DNA of 64,000 bases from Xanthomonas hortorum pv. cynarae (GCF_002939985.1 NZ_MDFM01000021.1:1-64000); one strand, 5' to 3'. Positions 35,098 to 49,389 are shown, counted from the first letter of the stretch. The notes: a model not told the origin generated them from the sequence alone. Numbers and translations are program-made.

Positions 35098-35868
35098 TCA
35101 GGTCTTTTGCAGGCGCGCGACCAGGCCATGCAGCGCCGCCTGCGCATCCGGTGCGTACCAGCCGTCGATGAAACGCTCCAGCTGGATCAGCTCGGGTGCC
35201 AGTGCGGCGCGCAGATCGGCGCGGGCGATGGCGCGTGTGGTCAGCATGGGCTGGCGCGGCAGTCGCTGCAGATCCTGCAGCCAGGCAACCGCGCGCGCGG
35301 TGACCAACTCGCCATCGGCCAGCTCGTCGACCAGGCCGATCGTGACCGCCTGTTCGGCCGGTAGCAGCTGGCCGGAGATCAGCAGGCGCTCGGCGCGGTG
35401 CGCACCGACCACGCGGCGCAACAGGCGCTGGATGCCTTCGGGCGCGGCCAGGCCCACCTGCACTTCGTTCAGTCCGATCGCATAGGGTTTGGCGGTGTCG
35501 GCACTGCGCGCCATCACCCGGTAGTCGCAGCACAGCGCCAACACGCAGCCGCCGGCCGGCGCATGCCCGCCGATGGCCGCCACCACCGGCACGCGGCTGT
35601 TGGCCAGCGCTTGCGCAGCGTCGAAGAAGGCCGTCCAGCTGGCCAGCAATGCCGCGCGGTCGGTGCCGTGCCCCAGCAGATGCGGCACGTCCATGCCACC
35701 GGAAAAGATCCGCTCGCTGCCCGACAGCACGATGCCATCGGTCTCATCGCCGGCCTGCTGCACTGCAACGCTCAAGGCCTGGCACAGCGCGCTGTCCAGT
35801 GCATTGACCGGCGGGCGGGCCAGACGGATTTCGCGAAGACGGCCATGGTCTAAGATCTGGATGCTCAT
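35098..35868 (-). CDS. enoyl-CoA hydratase/isomerase family protein
   Basis: Crotonase-fold protein of 256 residues. The CoA-binding/oxyanion segments are IVLSGSERIFSGGMDVPHL and VVAAIGGHAPAGGCVLALCCDYRVMA. The central helix contains GLNEVQVGLAAPEGIQRLLRRVVG. The usual Glu pair of hydratases is only partly kept, with Ala/Pro at one position, so an isomerase or another crotonase activity is possible. AGGAG precedes ATG 35868. It is upstream of tesB with a 73-nt gap, suggesting joint expression in acyl-CoA breakdown. Confidence 0.87.
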   Translation of the reverse strand: MSIQILDHGRLREIRLARPPVNALDSALCQALSVAVQQAGDETDGIVLSGSERIFSGGMDVPHLLGHGTDRAALLASWTAFFDAAQALANSRVPVVAAIGGHAPAGGCVLALCCDYRVMARSADTAKPYAIGLNEVQVGLAAPEGIQRLLRRVVGAHRAERLLISGQLLPAEQAVTIGLVDELADGELVTARAVAWLQDLQRLPRQPMLTTRAIARADLRAALAPELIQLERFIDGWYAPDAQAALHGLVARLQKT

Positions 35869-35921
35869 TCGGGGCTCCTGGAGGTCGGGTCATGATAGAC
35901 GGCAGTCGAAGCAGGCAGCGC

Positions 35922-36362
35922 ATGTACGCACGCGTGCTGCTCGGTGCGTTGGCGGTGTTGGCAAGTGCAGGCGCCTGGGCGCAGTGCCTGCCTGAATTCA
36001 AGGGTGGCTGGGTCCGCATTCCACCGCCCGGGGGCATGGGCATGGCGGCGGGGTTCGGGCAATTCCATAACAGCTGCGCGCAGCCGCTGAAGGTCACCGC
36101 GGCCAAGAGCAGCGTGTTCGCCGATGTCTCCATTCACGAGACCACGCAAACCAACGGCGTCAGTCGCATGCGTGCGGTGCCCGAGTTGCCGCTGCCTGCC
36201 GGCAAGTCGGTGGCGCTGGCGCCAGGCGGCCTGCATCTGATGCTGATGGAGGCGAGCGCGCCGCTGCAGGAGGGCGCGCAGGTGCCAGTGACCTTTACCT
36301 TGCAGGATGGTCGCGAGATCAAGGCCACGCTGGAAGCACGCAAGCGCGCGCCGGGTTCGTGA
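35922..36362 (+). CDS. periplasmic copper chaperone PCu(A)C
   Basis: Exported protein of 146 residues with a signal peptide ending near AGAWAQ. The PCu(A)C copper site is visible: AGFGQFHNS..., SIHETTQTNGVSRMRAV and GGLHLMLM, giving His, Met, His and Met ligands in the family order. These proteins deliver copper to the CuA site of cytochrome oxidases or buffer periplasmic copper. The ATG at 35922 gives a normal signal peptide; an ATG at 35892 would add ten polar residues. It diverges from the enoyl-CoA hydratase gene across a 53-nt spacer. Confidence 0.9.
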   Translation: MYARVLLGALAVLASAGAWAQCLPEFKGGWVRIPPPGGMGMAAGFGQFHNSCAQPLKVTAAKSSVFADVSIHETTQTNGVSRMRAVPELPLPAGKSVALAPGGLHLMLMEASAPLQEGAQVPVTFTLQDGREIKATLEARKRAPGS

Positions 36363-36596
36363 GGGAGCGCAGCTGGCTGTAGAGCGAAGACGGCAGCATG
36401 GATGCTGCCGTTGGCAGCAGCGCTGCTTGATCCAATGATTTCGGCAAAGCATTCGAACGGCGCGTAGAAGGCGCTGCTTAGTCAGGCTGCGGTGCCAGCT
36501 CACCACGCTGCAGGCATGAAGTCGCTGCGGCAGTACAGTCACTGCATGCTGCAAACGTGCGGTAGTACGAAGTAACGTCATCACACCGCCATTCGA
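36363..36596. other. gene-free spacer between convergent units
   Basis: No credible coding sequence is seen in this stretch. It includes the 18-nt palindrome at 36392-36409 and otherwise mixed, GC-poorer sequence, before the terminator of the thioesterase gene. Confidence 0.5.
36392..36409. repeat. 18-nt palindrome GGCAGCAT-GG-ATGCTGCC
   Basis: Perfect inverted repeat that matches the palindrome at 10351-10368 except for one paired change per arm. The conserved centre is CATGGATG. Both copies are intergenic. Confidence 0.6.
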
Positions 36597-36629
36597 AAAC
36601 GAAAACGGCGGCTGCCGAAAGAGCCGCCG
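36597..36629 (-). terminator. intrinsic terminator of the uvrA-thioesterase unit
   Basis: On the minus strand CGGCGGCT and AGCCGCCG (36622-36629 and 36607-36614 on plus) form a stem with loop CTTTCGGC. TTTTCGTTTTC follows. Confidence 0.85.
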
Positions 36630-36676
36630 CCGATCTTTAGCGCTGAGAAAAACTCGGCAACCGGGCCGATAAAATC

Positions 36677-37083
36677 TCAGCTGCTGGCAGCGCGCACCGC
36701 ATCCGGCAACGACGCACTCTTGCCTGTTTGCGTGTCGATCCACACCACCACCACGTTGCCATCGGAATAGAGCACGCCCTCGTCCTTCTGGTCGAGGATG
36801 CGGTGGCCGATGGTGATGCTGCTGCTGCCCAGCCGCTCGACGAACAGTTCCACCAGGATGTCGTTCGGCCACACCAACGGACGCTTGTAGTTGACGTTGG
36901 TGGCTGCGACCACCGGCGCGATGCGATCGGTCATCGACACGCCTTCAACGCCCAGCATCCAGCGCACACGCGCTTCTTCCAGATAGGAAATGTACTTGGC
37001 GTTGTTGACATGGCCCATGCTGTCCATGTCGCGCCAGCGCACGCTGATCGGGATGCGTGCCAACACCTTGTGCTCTTCGCTCA

Positions 37084-37084
<1 letters not shown>
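36677..37084 (-). CDS. YbgC-like acyl-CoA thioesterase (4HBT)
   Basis: Hot-dog thioesterase of 135 residues. The catalytic Asp motif is VRWRDMDSMGHVNNAKYISYLEEAR, close to the YbgC/4-hydroxybenzoyl-CoA thioesterase consensus (D..GHVNN..Y). The domain ends with strands around VVVVWIDTQTGKSASLP. Its ATG overlaps the uvrA stop by one base (TGATG), so it is translated after uvrA. This pairing seems to be genomic convenience rather than a shared pathway. Confidence 0.9.
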
Positions 37085-40050
<2,966 letters not shown>

Positions 40051-40282
40051 GGGGGATCCGATGTCGGGCCGGCGAACCGGCGGTGGTGCGAGCGTGCTCA
40101 GCAGGAATGAGTGGCAGTCGATCAGCCTACCCGCCGACCTAGGTGAGGGCAATTGCCCGAAATGCCAGTCTGACCGGAGCGTTGTGGCGGCCGGATGATG
40201 CGTTGCATGGAGCCGGATCGATGTCGCCTGCGGCAGGTCGACCTGCCGTCGATCGGAAACCGGCCGGCGCCCGGCTTGCGGG

Positions 40283-40312
40283 TTGACCCAAAACCCGATA
40301 GGCCAGTACAAT
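40283..40312 (+). promoter_or_regulatory. sigma70 promoter of rplU-rpmA
   Basis: TTGACC (40283-40288) and TACAAT (40307-40312) are 18 nt apart. Transcription would begin near 40319, about 58 nt before the rplU ATG. The tRNA-Thr gene at 50584 has the same two hexamers and the same spacing. Confidence 0.75.
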
Positions 40313-40376
40313 CCCGCTCCTGTCTGCCCTAGGGCACGTCAGTGCGACCATAATAACTACAGAGGAAAACCTGGTC

Positions 40377-40697
40377 ATGTACGCAGTTCTGGTAACCGGC
40401 GGTAAGCAATACCGCGTCGCGCAGGGCGAAACGCTCCGCGTGGAAAAGCTCGAAGTCGAAGCTGGCGACGAGATCAAGTTCGACACCGTCCTGATGTTGG
40501 GCGATAGCGATGGCATCAAGCTGGGCGATGCGCTGAAGGGCGCTTCGGTCACCGCAAAGGTTGTGGCCCACGGCCGCGCCGACAAGGTGCGCATCATCAA
40601 GTTCCGTCGCCGCAAGCACCACATGAAGCGTCAGGGACACCGTCAGTACTACACCGAAATCGAGATCACCGGCATTGCCGGTGGCGATAAGAAGTAA
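40377..40697 (+). CDS. rplU: 50S ribosomal protein L21
   Basis: L21 of 106 residues. It opens [22 protein letters not shown] and includes [29 protein letters not shown], the conserved rRNA-binding basic region. It is followed after 12 nt by rpmA, the usual L21-L27 operon order. Confidence 0.98.
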   Translation: MYAVLVTGGKQYRVAQGETLRVEKLEVEAGDEIKFDTVLMLGDSDGIKLGDALKGASVTAKVVAHGRADKVRIIKFRRRKHHMKRQGHRQYYTEIEITGIAGGDKK

Positions 40698-40709
40698 GGA
40701 GAACCAGTC

Positions 40710-40970
40710 ATGGCACATAAAAAAGGCGTAGGTTCCTCGCGCAACGGTCGCGATTCCAACCCGAAGTACCTGGGTGTGAAGATCTTCGGTGGCCAGGCCA
40801 TCGATGCCGGCAACATCATCGTGCGTCAGCGCGGCACCCAGTTCCACCCGGGTAGCGGCGTTGGCCTCGGCCGTGACCACACCCTGTTCGCCCTGGTGAA
40901 CGGCAAGGTGGAGTTCTCGGTCAAGGGTGCGAAGAAGCGTCGTACCGTCAGCGTGGTTGTCGAGGCGTAA
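40710..40970 (+). CDS. rpmA: 50S ribosomal protein L27
   Basis: L27 of 86 residues. It starts [22 protein letters not shown] and has [15 protein letters not shown]. The N-terminal tail reaches the peptidyl transferase centre. An AGGAG-type ribosome binding site precedes the ATG. Operon with rplU. Confidence 0.98.
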   Translation: MAHKKGVGSSRNGRDSNPKYLGVKIFGGQAIDAGNIIVRQRGTQFHPGSGVGLGRDHTLFALVNGKVEFSVKGAKKRRTVSVVVEA

Positions 40971-41027
40971 TCGCCCGCTCCATGCAGGCCAGTCCGCCAG
41001 GCACCGATGCCTGACGGACGAGACGGA

Positions 41028-41052
41028 AAGCCCCGCTTTTGCGGGGTTTTTC
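41028..41052 (+). terminator. intrinsic terminator of rplU-rpmA
   Basis: CCCCGC (41031-41036) and GCGGGG (41041-41046) pair around TTTT, with flanking AAAG and TTTTTCG. obgE is therefore probably expressed from its own promoter. Confidence 0.85.
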
Positions 41053-41058
41053 GTTTGA

Positions 41059-42273
<1,215 letters not shown>

Positions 42274-42291
42274 GTGGTATCGCAGCCAAAC

Positions 42292-42319
42292 AAAAAACCC
42301 GGCCAAGGCCGGGTTTTTC
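42292..42319. terminator. bidirectional intrinsic terminator between obgE and rpsT
   Basis: AAAACCCGGCC and GGCCGGGTTTT form a long stem with an AA loop. T-runs occur in both directions, serving the convergent obgE (+) and rpsT (-). Confidence 0.9.
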
Positions 42320-42364
42320 TGTTCCACCGAAAGCCAGGCTTCCGGTGGTGCCGAAACCGATCGC

Positions 42365-42634
42365 TTACGCGGCCTTGATGGCCTTGATGCGAGCGGTCAG
42401 ACGGCTCTTGTGACGCGCAGCCTTGTTCTTGTGAATCAGGCCACGGGCGCTGAAACGGTCGAGGATGGGCTGAGCAACGGCGAAAGCAGCTTCGGCGCCT
42501 GCAGCATCGTTGGCGTCAAGGGCCTTGATCACCTTCTTGACGGCGGTGCGCAGCATCGAACGCTGGCCCGTGTTGCGCTCATTGCGCACGACGGTCTGCT
42601 TGGCGCGCTTCTTGGCGGACTTGATATTGGCCAC
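42365..42634 (-). CDS. rpsT: 30S ribosomal protein S20
   Basis: S20 of 89 residues. It begins [21 protein letters not shown] and includes [24 protein letters not shown]. The very basic helical composition and length are normal. It is monocistronic and divergent from murJ. Confidence 0.97.
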
Positions 42635-42682
42635 GGTGGTGGGTTCCTGAAAAATCGGTATGGTGGAAAAAGCAAGCGCGAA

Positions 42683-42711
42683 AGTATGATGGACCTAGTT
42701 ATGTACGTCAA
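42683..42711 (-). promoter_or_regulatory. sigma70 promoter of rpsT
   Basis: On the minus strand TTGACG (42706-42711) and CATACT (42683-42688) are separated by 17 nt. An upstream TTGACA lies close by as an alternative -35. Transcription would start about 42 nt before the rpsT ATG. Confidence 0.6.
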
Positions 42712-42735
42712 GTCAGATGTCAAGAGGGAGGCTGC

Positions 42736-44343
42736 GTGAGCAAGCCCGGTATGTTGAGAGGCCTGCTCTCGTTCAGTAGTATGACCATGGTGTCGCGGGT
42801 ATTGGGGCTGATCCGCGATCAGGCGATCTCCACCACCTTCGGGGCCAACGCAGTCACCGATGCCTTCTGGGTGGCGTTTCGCATTCCCAATTTCCTGCGC
42901 CGCCTGTTCGCCGAAGGCTCGTTCGCCACCGCGTTCGTGCCGGTGTTCACCGAGGTCAAGGAAACCCGGCCGCATGCCGATCTGCGCGAGCTGATGTCGC
43001 GGGTGTCCGGCACGCTGGGCGGCATGTTGCTGGTGATCACTGCGCTTGGGCTGATCTTCACCCCGCAATTGGCGTCGATCTTTTCCGATGGCGCGGCGAC
43101 CGATCCCGACAAGTACGGCCTGCTGGTCGACCTGTTGCGGCTGACCTTTCCGTTTCTGTTGTTCGTGTCGTTGACCGCGCTGGCGGGCGGGGCGCTCAAC
43201 AGCTTCCAGCGGTTTGCGATTCCAGCGCTGACGCCGGTGATCCTCAATCTGTGCATGATCGCCGGCGCCTTGTGGCTGGCGCCGCGATTGGAGGTGCCGA
43301 TCCTGGCGCTGGGCTGGGCGGTGCTGGTGGCCGGTGCGCTGCAGTTGCTGTTCCAGCTGCCGGCCTTGAAGGGTATCGATCTGCTGACACTGCCACGTTG
43401 GGGCTGGACCCACCCGGACGTGCGCAAGGTGCTGACCTTGATGATCCCGACCCTGTTCGGTTCGTCGGTGGCGCAGATCAACCTGATGCTGGATACCGTG
43501 ATCGCCGCGCGGCTGGCCGATGGCTCGCAGTCGTGGCTGTCGCTGGCCGACCGGTTTCTCGAACTGCCGCTGGGCGTGTTCGGGGTGGCGCTGGGCACGG
43601 TGATCCTGCCGGCGCTGGCGCGCCATCATGTCAAGACCGACCGCAGCGCGTTTTCCGGCGCGTTGGACTGGGGGTTTCGTACCACGTTGCTGATCGCCAT
43701 GCCGGCGATGCTCGGTTTGCTGCTGCTGGCCGAGCCGCTGGTGGCCACCTTGTTCCAGTACCGCCAGTTCACCGCGTTCGATACGCGCATGACCGCGATG
43801 TCGGTCTACGGTCTGAGCTTCGGCCTGCCGGCTTACGCCATGCTCAAGGTGGTGCTGCCGGCGTTCTACGCGCGCCAGGACACCCGCACGCCGGTGCGCG
43901 CGGGGGTGGCGGCGCTGATCGCCAACATGGTGTTCAACTTCGCGCTGCTGGCGGTGGTCTACCAGATCATGGTGCCGCCCGAGCTCAAGGCGCAGGGCGT
44001 GATGCAGGCGCTGGGCAAGCAGCCGGGCCTGCATCTGGCGCTGGGGATTGCCAGTGCGTTGTCGAGTTATCTCAATCTGGGCTTGCTGTGGTACTGGTTG
44101 GGCAAGTCCGGCGTGTACCAGCGGCGGCCCGGCTGGGGCGGCTATGCGCTGCGCCTGCTGCTGGCCTGCGCGGCGATGGTGGTGGTGCTGTTGGGCCTGC
44201 TGTGGTGGTTGCCCTCGTTCACCGTGATGGAAAAGTGGGATCGCATCGGCTGGCTGGCGGTGCTGGTCTGCAGCGGTGGGGCGACCTATCTGGTGGTGCA
44301 GCTGGCATTGGGGCTGCGGCCGCGGCATCTGCGCGAAGGGTAG
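42736..44343 (+). CDS. murJ: lipid II flippase MurJ
   Basis: Polytopic protein of 535 residues with about 14 membrane helices. It flips lipid II across the inner membrane. Conserved stretches are SFSSMTMVSRVLGLIRDQAIST, FRIPNFLRRLFAEGSFATAFVPVF and a C-terminal PAYAMLKVVLPAFYARQDTRTPV. The start is GTG 42736 behind AGGGAGG. It is followed by ribF, as in other gammaproteobacteria (murJ-ribF-ileS-lspA-ispH). Confidence 0.96.
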   Translation: MSKPGMLRGLLSFSSMTMVSRVLGLIRDQAISTTFGANAVTDAFWVAFRIPNFLRRLFAEGSFATAFVPVFTEVKETRPHADLRELMSRVSGTLGGMLLVITALGLIFTPQLASIFSDGAATDPDKYGLLVDLLRLTFPFLLFVSLTALAGGALNSFQRFAIPALTPVILNLCMIAGALWLAPRLEVPILALGWAVLVAGALQLLFQLPALKGIDLLTLPRWGWTHPDVRKVLTLMIPTLFGSSVAQINLMLDTVIAARLADGSQSWLSLADRFLELPLGVFGVALGTVILPALARHHVKTDRSAFSGALDWGFRTTLLIAMPAMLGLLLLAEPLVATLFQYRQFTAFDTRMTAMSVYGLSFGLPAYAMLKVVLPAFYARQDTRTPVRAGVAALIANMVFNFALLAVVYQIMVPPELKAQGVMQALGKQPGLHLALGIASALSSYLNLGLLWYWLGKSGVYQRRPGWGGYALRLLLACAAMVVVLLGLLWWLPSFTVMEKWDRIGWLAVLVCSGGATYLVVQLALGLRPRHLREG

Positions 44344-44550
44344 GCAGCCTGGCGGACCGGCCAAGCGCATTGCGAAGCCGCCTGTGTTGTGCGGAGTTCT
44401 GACTTCGCGCAGCTGGAACACTCATTGCGCCTGGCCAAGCGTTGCTCACTGCGCGGCGCGCGCCCATGCGGGTTGACAGGCACGGCTATACTTGCAGGTT
44501 ATGTATCAGTGAGGGTCGGCCGGCAGGCCGGCATCTGTTTGGATCGAGCA

Positions 44551-45636
44551 ATGAGCAGGCAGTTTAGAGACGTCGAAGGCGGGACGCTGTTCCCGCAAGG
44601 AAGCGTGGTCTGCATCGGCGCCTTCGATGGCCTGCACCTGGGGCATCGGGCATTGATGCAGCACGCGGTCGAACGCGCGCGCGCGCTGGGCGTGCCGGCA
44701 GTGGCGGTGAGCTTCGAGCCGCTGCCGCGCGAGTTTTTTGCCCCGGCTGCGCCGCCGCCGCGACTAACCCTGGCCCGCGCCAAGATCGAAGGGCTGTACG
44801 GCCTGGGCGCCGACAGCGTGGGCATGATCCGTTTCGACGGCCGCCTGTCGGCGATGAGCGCCGAGGATTTCGTACGTCTGGCATTGGTTGGCCGGCTGTG
44901 CGCCAAAGAGGTCTGGATCGGCCCGGAGTTCCGTTTCGGTCATCGGCGTGGCGGCGATATCGGTTTGCTGCGCGCACTCGGCGAGCAGTACGGATTCGTG
45001 GCGGGCGAGATCGCCCCGGTGCACCTGCGCGGCGAGCGTATTTCGGCCACGCGCATTCGCGAGCTGCTGGGCACGGGTGAGTTTGCGCATGCAGGCGAAC
45101 TGCTCGGCCGCCCGTATGCCATCGGCGGGCGGGTGGTGCGCGGCAAGCAGCTCGGCCGCACGCTGGGCTACCCCACTGCCAACTTGCGCTTTCCGCGCAC
45201 GCCGGCGCTGTCGGGGATCTATGCAACCTGGGTGCATGGCGTGGCCGAGCGGCCGTGGCCGTCGGTCTCGAGCTTTGGCACCCGCCCGACGGTGGCTGGT
45301 GTGGAGCCGCTGCTGGAAGCGCATCTGTTCGATTTTCAGGGCGATTTGTACGGCCGCCACATCGAGGTCGAATTCGTCGCCAAGCTGCGCGACGAAGAAA
45401 AGTTCGACGGGCTCGATGCGTTAACCGTGCAGATGCACCGCGACGCCGAGCAGGCGCGTGCTGTGCTCAAGGCGAGTCCCTCGCGATTGCCTGCCGATGC
45501 GGACGTTGCTCGCTCCGTCGGTGTTTCCAGCGAGGGACAACACGGCAGTGCTTCGCGCCGCTTGGCAGACACGGACGCCGTCGATGCCACTCCCTCGCAA
45601 CATCCCCGTACATCACCTCACGCAGCGCAACGGTAG
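44551..45636 (+). CDS. ribF: bifunctional riboflavin kinase/FAD synthetase
   Basis: Enzyme of 362 residues making FMN and FAD. The N-terminal adenylyltransferase has CIGAFDGLHLGHRAL (HxGH-type) and ISATRIRELLGTG. The C-terminal riboflavin kinase has GRTLGYPTANLRF and SFGTRPTV. The core ends near AVLKASP; about 40 further Ser/Ala/Asp-rich residues form a non-conserved tail. ATG 44551 is chosen because the next upstream start would add about 54 unlikely residues. ileS begins 6 nt after its stop. Confidence 0.95.
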   Translation: MSRQFRDVEGGTLFPQGSVVCIGAFDGLHLGHRALMQHAVERARALGVPAVAVSFEPLPREFFAPAAPPPRLTLARAKIEGLYGLGADSVGMIRFDGRLSAMSAEDFVRLALVGRLCAKEVWIGPEFRFGHRRGGDIGLLRALGEQYGFVAGEIAPVHLRGERISATRIRELLGTGEFAHAGELLGRPYAIGGRVVRGKQLGRTLGYPTANLRFPRTPALSGIYATWVHGVAERPWPSVSSFGTRPTVAGVEPLLEAHLFDFQGDLYGRHIEVEFVAKLRDEEKFDGLDALTVQMHRDAEQARAVLKASPSRLPADADVARSVGVSSEGQHGSASRRLADTDAVDATPSQHPRTSPHAAQR

Positions 45637-45642
45637 AGACCT

Positions 45643-48474
45643 GTGACCCAAGACTACAAAGCCACGCTCCATCTGCCCGCGACGGAATTCCCGATGCGCG
45701 GCGACCTGCCCAAGCGTGAGCCGGCGATGCTGGAACGTTGGGAGCGCGAGGGGCTGTACGCGCAACTGCGCGCCAACGCGGCCGGGCGCCCGCTGTTCGT
45801 GCTGCACGACGGCCCGCCGTATGCCAACGGCCAGATCCATCTGGGCCATGCGGTCAACAAGATCCTCAAGGACATCATCGTCAAGTCCAAGTATCTGGCT
45901 GGTTTCGATGCGCCGTACATCCCGGGCTGGGATTGCCACGGTCTGCCGATCGAGATCGCGATCGAGAAGAAGTACGGCAAGGTCGGCGTGAAGCTGGATG
46001 CAGCGCAGTTCCGCCAGAAGTGCCGCGAATACGCCACCGAGCAGATCGATCTGCAGCGGCGCGACTTCAAGCGCCTGGGCGTGATCGGCGATTGGGACAA
46101 CCCGTACAAGACGCTGGATTTCCGCTTCGAAGCCAATGAAATCCGCGCGCTGGCCAAGGTGGTCGACAACGGCCATCTGACCCGTGGCGTCAAGCCGGTG
46201 CACTGGTGCTTCGATTGCGGCTCGGCCTTGGCCGAGGCCGAGATCGAATACGCCGACAAGGTGTCGCCGACGGTGGATGTCGCTTACCCAGCGCGTGATC
46301 CGGCGGCCATCGCTGCCGCCTTCGGCGCGAGCCTGCCTGCCGGCGTGGGCGTGGCGGTGCCGATCTGGACCACCACCCCGTGGACGCTGCCGGCTTCGCT
46401 GGCGGTGAGCCTGGGTGCGGAACTGGACTACGTGCTGGTCGAAGGCCCGGCCGATCGCGGCCAGCCGCGTTGGTTGGTGATCGCCGAGGCGTTGGCCGGC
46501 AAGGCGCTGCTGCGTTATGGCGTGGAAACGGTGGTGGTGCACGGCCATGCCAAGGGCGCGGCGCTGGAGCAGATGCTGTTGAACCACCCGTTCTATGCCG
46601 AGCGCGAGATTCCGCTGCTGCTGGGCGATCACGTGTCCGCCGAAGACGGTACCGGCGCCGTGCATACCGCACCGGGTCATGGTCAGGAGGACTATCAGGT
46701 TTCCAAGCAGTATGGGTTGCTGGAGCGCTACGGCGCCGCGCAGATCAACCCGGTGGATGGGCGCGGCGTGTATCTGCCGTCGACGCCGCCGCTAGGCGAC
46801 ACCGTGCTGGCCGGGCTGCATATCTGGAAGGCCAACGACATCATCATCGATGCGTTGCGCGACACCGGCGTGCTGCTGGCCGCCAGCAAGATGGAGCACA
46901 GCTATCCGCATTGCTGGCGCCACAAGACGCCGATCGCGTTTCGCGCCACGCCGCAGTGGTTCATCTCGATGGAGCAGGCCAACCTGCGCGCCGATGCGCT
47001 CAAGGCGATCGAAAACGTGCATTGGTATCCGTCCTGGGGCCAGGCGCGCATCGCCGGCATGGTCGACGGGCGTCCGGACTGGACGATTTCGCGCCAGCGC
47101 ACCTGGGGCGTGCCGATCGCCTTGTTCGTGCACCGGGAAACCGGCGAGCCGCATCCGCGCAGCACCGAGTTGCTGCGCCAGGTCGCCGACCGGGTGGAAC
47201 TGGGCGGTGTGGACGTGTGGTACACGCTGGACGCGGCCGAGCTGCTGGGCGATGAGGCGGCCGATTACGACAAGGTCACCGACATCCTGGACGTGTGGTT
47301 CGACTCCGGCGTGACCCATGAAACAGTGCTGGTGGATCGCGGCCTGCCCAAGCCGGCCGACCTGTATCTGGAAGGATCCGATCAGCACCGCGGCTGGTTC
47401 CAGTCCTCGCTGCTGACCGGCGTGGCGATGGACAAGGCGGCGCCGTACAAGCAGTGCCTGACCCACGGCTTCACCGTGGACGAGCACGGCCGCAAGATGT
47501 CCAAGTCGCTGGGCAACGGCATCGAGCCGCAGGACATCATGAAGACCCTGGGCGCGGACATCCTGCGCCTGTGGATCGCCTCGGCCGATTACAGCAACGA
47601 GATGTCGCTGTCGCAGGAGATCCTCAAGCGCAACGCCGATGCGTATCGCCGCCTGCGCAACACCGCGCGCTTTTTGCTCGGCAACCTGCACGGGTTCGAC
47701 CCGCTGCAGCATCTGGTGGCGCTGGACGACATGGTGCTGCTGGACCGCTGGATCGTGCATCGCGCGCACGAGCTGCAGGAGAAGATCGTCGCCGCGTATG
47801 CGCGCTACGACTTCGCCGAGATCGTGCAGGCGCTGCTGAATTTCTGCAGCGTGGACCTGGGGTCGCTGTATCTGGATGTGACCAAGGACCGCCTGTACAC
47901 GATGGCCGAGGACGCACGCGGCCGCCGTTCGGCGCAGAGCGCGATGTATCACGTGGCCGAGGCGTTCGTGCGCTGGATCGCGCCGGTGCTGAGCTTCACT
48001 GCCGAAGAACTGTGGGGCTATCTGCCGGGCAAGCACACCGACAACGTGCTGTTCGCCACCTGGTACGAGGGCCTGGCGCCGTTGCCGGCCGATGCCGCGT
48101 TGACCAGTGCCGACTTCGACAAATTGCTGGCCTTGCGCGAGCAGGTGGCCAAGGTGCTGGAGCCGATGCGTGCCAACGGGGCGATCGGTGCGGCGCTGGA
48201 AGCGGAGATCACCGTCGCCGCCGATGCGCAGACCGCCGCGCGCTGGCAGCCGCTGGCCGAGGAGCTGCGCTTTTTGTTCATCAGTGGCGATGTGACCGTC
48301 ACCGCAGCCAGCACCGACGACATCTTCGTCAGTGCGCAGCCGACCGCCAAGGCCAAGTGCGTGCGCTGTTGGCACCACCAGGCCAGCGTGGGCAGCGATC
48401 CGCGTCACCCGGAACTGTGCAGCCGCTGCGTGAGCAATCTCGAAGGCCCGGGCGAGGCGCGTCGCTGGTTCTGA
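45643..48474 (+). CDS. ileS: isoleucyl-tRNA synthetase
   Basis: Class I synthetase of 943 residues. The HIGH-type motif is [12 protein letters not shown] and the KMSKS loop is [11 protein letters not shown]. The editing domain has [15 protein letters not shown] and [16 protein letters not shown]. The C-terminal zinc finger is CVRCWHHQ...CSRCVSN. The start is GTG 45643. It charges tRNA-Ile. It is in the ribF-ileS unit, with a strong hairpin downstream. Confidence 0.97.
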   Translation: MTQDYKATLHLPATEFPMRGDLPKREPAMLERWEREGLYAQLRANAAGRPLFVLHDGPPYANGQIHLGHAVNKILKDIIVKSKYLAGFDAPYIPGWDCHGLPIEIAIEKKYGKVGVKLDAAQFRQKCREYATEQIDLQRRDFKRLGVIGDWDNPYKTLDFRFEANEIRALAKVVDNGHLTRGVKPVHWCFDCGSALAEAEIEYADKVSPTVDVAYPARDPAAIAAAFGASLPAGVGVAVPIWTTTPWTLPASLAVSLGAELDYVLVEGPADRGQPRWLVIAEALAGKALLRYGVETVVVHGHAKGAALEQMLLNHPFYAEREIPLLLGDHVSAEDGTGAVHTAPGHGQEDYQVSKQYGLLERYGAAQINPVDGRGVYLPSTPPLGDTVLAGLHIWKANDIIIDALRDTGVLLAASKMEHSYPHCWRHKTPIAFRATPQWFISMEQANLRADALKAIENVHWYPSWGQARIAGMVDGRPDWTISRQRTWGVPIALFVHRETGEPHPRSTELLRQVADRVELGGVDVWYTLDAAELLGDEAADYDKVTDILDVWFDSGVTHETVLVDRGLPKPADLYLEGSDQHRGWFQSSLLTGVAMDKAAPYKQCLTHGFTVDEHGRKMSKSLGNGIEPQDIMKTLGADILRLWIASADYSNEMSLSQEILKRNADAYRRLRNTARFLLGNLHGFDPLQHLVALDDMVLLDRWIVHRAHELQEKIVAAYARYDFAEIVQALLNFCSVDLGSLYLDVTKDRLYTMAEDARGRRSAQSAMYHVAEAFVRWIAPVLSFTAEELWGYLPGKHTDNVLFATWYEGLAPLPADAALTSADFDKLLALREQVAKVLEPMRANGAIGAALEAEITVAADAQTAARWQPLAEELRFLFISGDVTVTAASTDDIFVSAQPTAKAKCVRCWHHQASVGSDPRHPELCSRCVSNLEGPGEARRWF

Positions 48475-48486
48475 TGCGGGCATCGA

Positions 48487-48530
48487 CGGCAATGCGTCGC
48501 GGAAGATTTCGCGACGCATTGCCGATGTTT
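48487..48530 (+). terminator. terminator-like 15-bp hairpin after ileS
   Basis: CGGCAATGCGTCGCG (48487-48501) is perfectly complementary to CGCGACGCATTGCCG (48510-48524) with an 8-nt loop. ATGTTTTCG follows. The stem is unusually long and the U-tract short, but a terminator between ileS and lspA is likely. Confidence 0.65.
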
Positions 48531-48810
48531 TCGTAGAACGTGCTGCGCTGGAACGGGCCGCTGCTTTATTTGCAGGCTGCTGCGCCACACGCTTACGCGG
48601 CGCTGACCGCTACGCCTGATGCGTTGTGGCGCTTGCTGAAGCTCGCGCTTACGGCAAAGCGGGGCAGGGCAGTTGGCTGAAACGTCCATGCCATCCTCGC
48701 TTGCCTGTCATCCAGCTTTGGTCATCGTTGTTTAGTTTTCGCCATCTCCAACGCCATCCAGGCATCTTCTCCGGCGTCGGAGAAATCACAACCAATTGCG
48801 ACCTCTCGAC
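48531..48810. other. gene-free spacer between ileS and lspA
   Basis: About 280 nt with no recognisable gene, and lower coding quality than its flanks. ileS and lspA are normally adjacent or overlapping, so the spacer plus hairpin is a local insertion or divergence. Confidence 0.5.
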
Positions 48811-49323
48811 ATGAGTCAACGCCCCAAACCCTCCGCCCTGATCTGGTTGCTGTTGTCTGCGCTCGTGGTCGGGCTGGACCAATGGAGCAAGGCCTGGGTG
48901 CTGTCCAGCCTGCCCGAGTACACCGCCGTGCCGGTCATCGACGGCTTCTGGAACTGGTACCGCACCTACAACACCGGCGCGGCCTTCAGCTTTCTGAGCG
49001 ATGCCGGCGGCCGGCAGCTGTGGTTCTTCACCGCGCTGGCGGTGGGCATCAGCGGGCTGCTGGCGTTCTGGCTGTCGCGTACCGCGCGCGGCGAGTGGCG
49101 TAGCGCGCTGCCGTATGCGCTGGTGATCGGCGGGGCGATCGGCAATGTGATCGACCGCCTGATGCATGGCCACGTGGTCGATTTCATCCAATGGTACATC
49201 GGCAGCCATACCTGGCCGTCGTTCAATATCGCCGACTCGGCGATCGTGGGCGGCGCCATCGGCATCGCAGTGTTCGGTCTGTTCGACAAGTCTGGCAAGC
49301 GGGAGTCAGGGATCAAAAATTAG
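48811..49323 (+). CDS. lspA: lipoprotein signal peptidase LspA
   Basis: Inner-membrane aspartyl peptidase of 170 residues that removes signal peptides from prolipoproteins. The catalytic Asp pair lies in [19 protein letters not shown] and [11 protein letters not shown]. The motif NTGAAFSFL is present. Four membrane helices are visible. ATG 48811. It would process the lipoproteins predicted in this window, such as the ACE-like enzyme. Confidence 0.97.
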   Translation: MSQRPKPSALIWLLLSALVVGLDQWSKAWVLSSLPEYTAVPVIDGFWNWYRTYNTGAAFSFLSDAGGRQLWFFTALAVGISGLLAFWLSRTARGEWRSALPYALVIGGAIGNVIDRLMHGHVVDFIQWYIGSHTWPSFNIADSAIVGGAIGIAVFGLFDKSGKRESGIKN

Positions 49324-49367
49324 CAATCGAGGCTGAAGTGTTCCTGCGGGCGCACGCCGCCCGGTCC

Positions 49368-49389
49368 GATTCCTGATTCCCCATTCCCG
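49368..49389. repeat. GATTCCC-like tract before ispH
   Basis: GATTCCTGATTCCCCATTCC is a degenerate member of the heptamer family seen before obgE and radA. It ends 14 nt before the ispH ATG, inside the probable leader. Confidence 0.5.

Noticed and set aside
46792-48588. 598-codon frame antisense to ileS
   Set aside because: His/Gln/Arg-rich translation typical of antisense frames at high GC; ileS motifs are intact.
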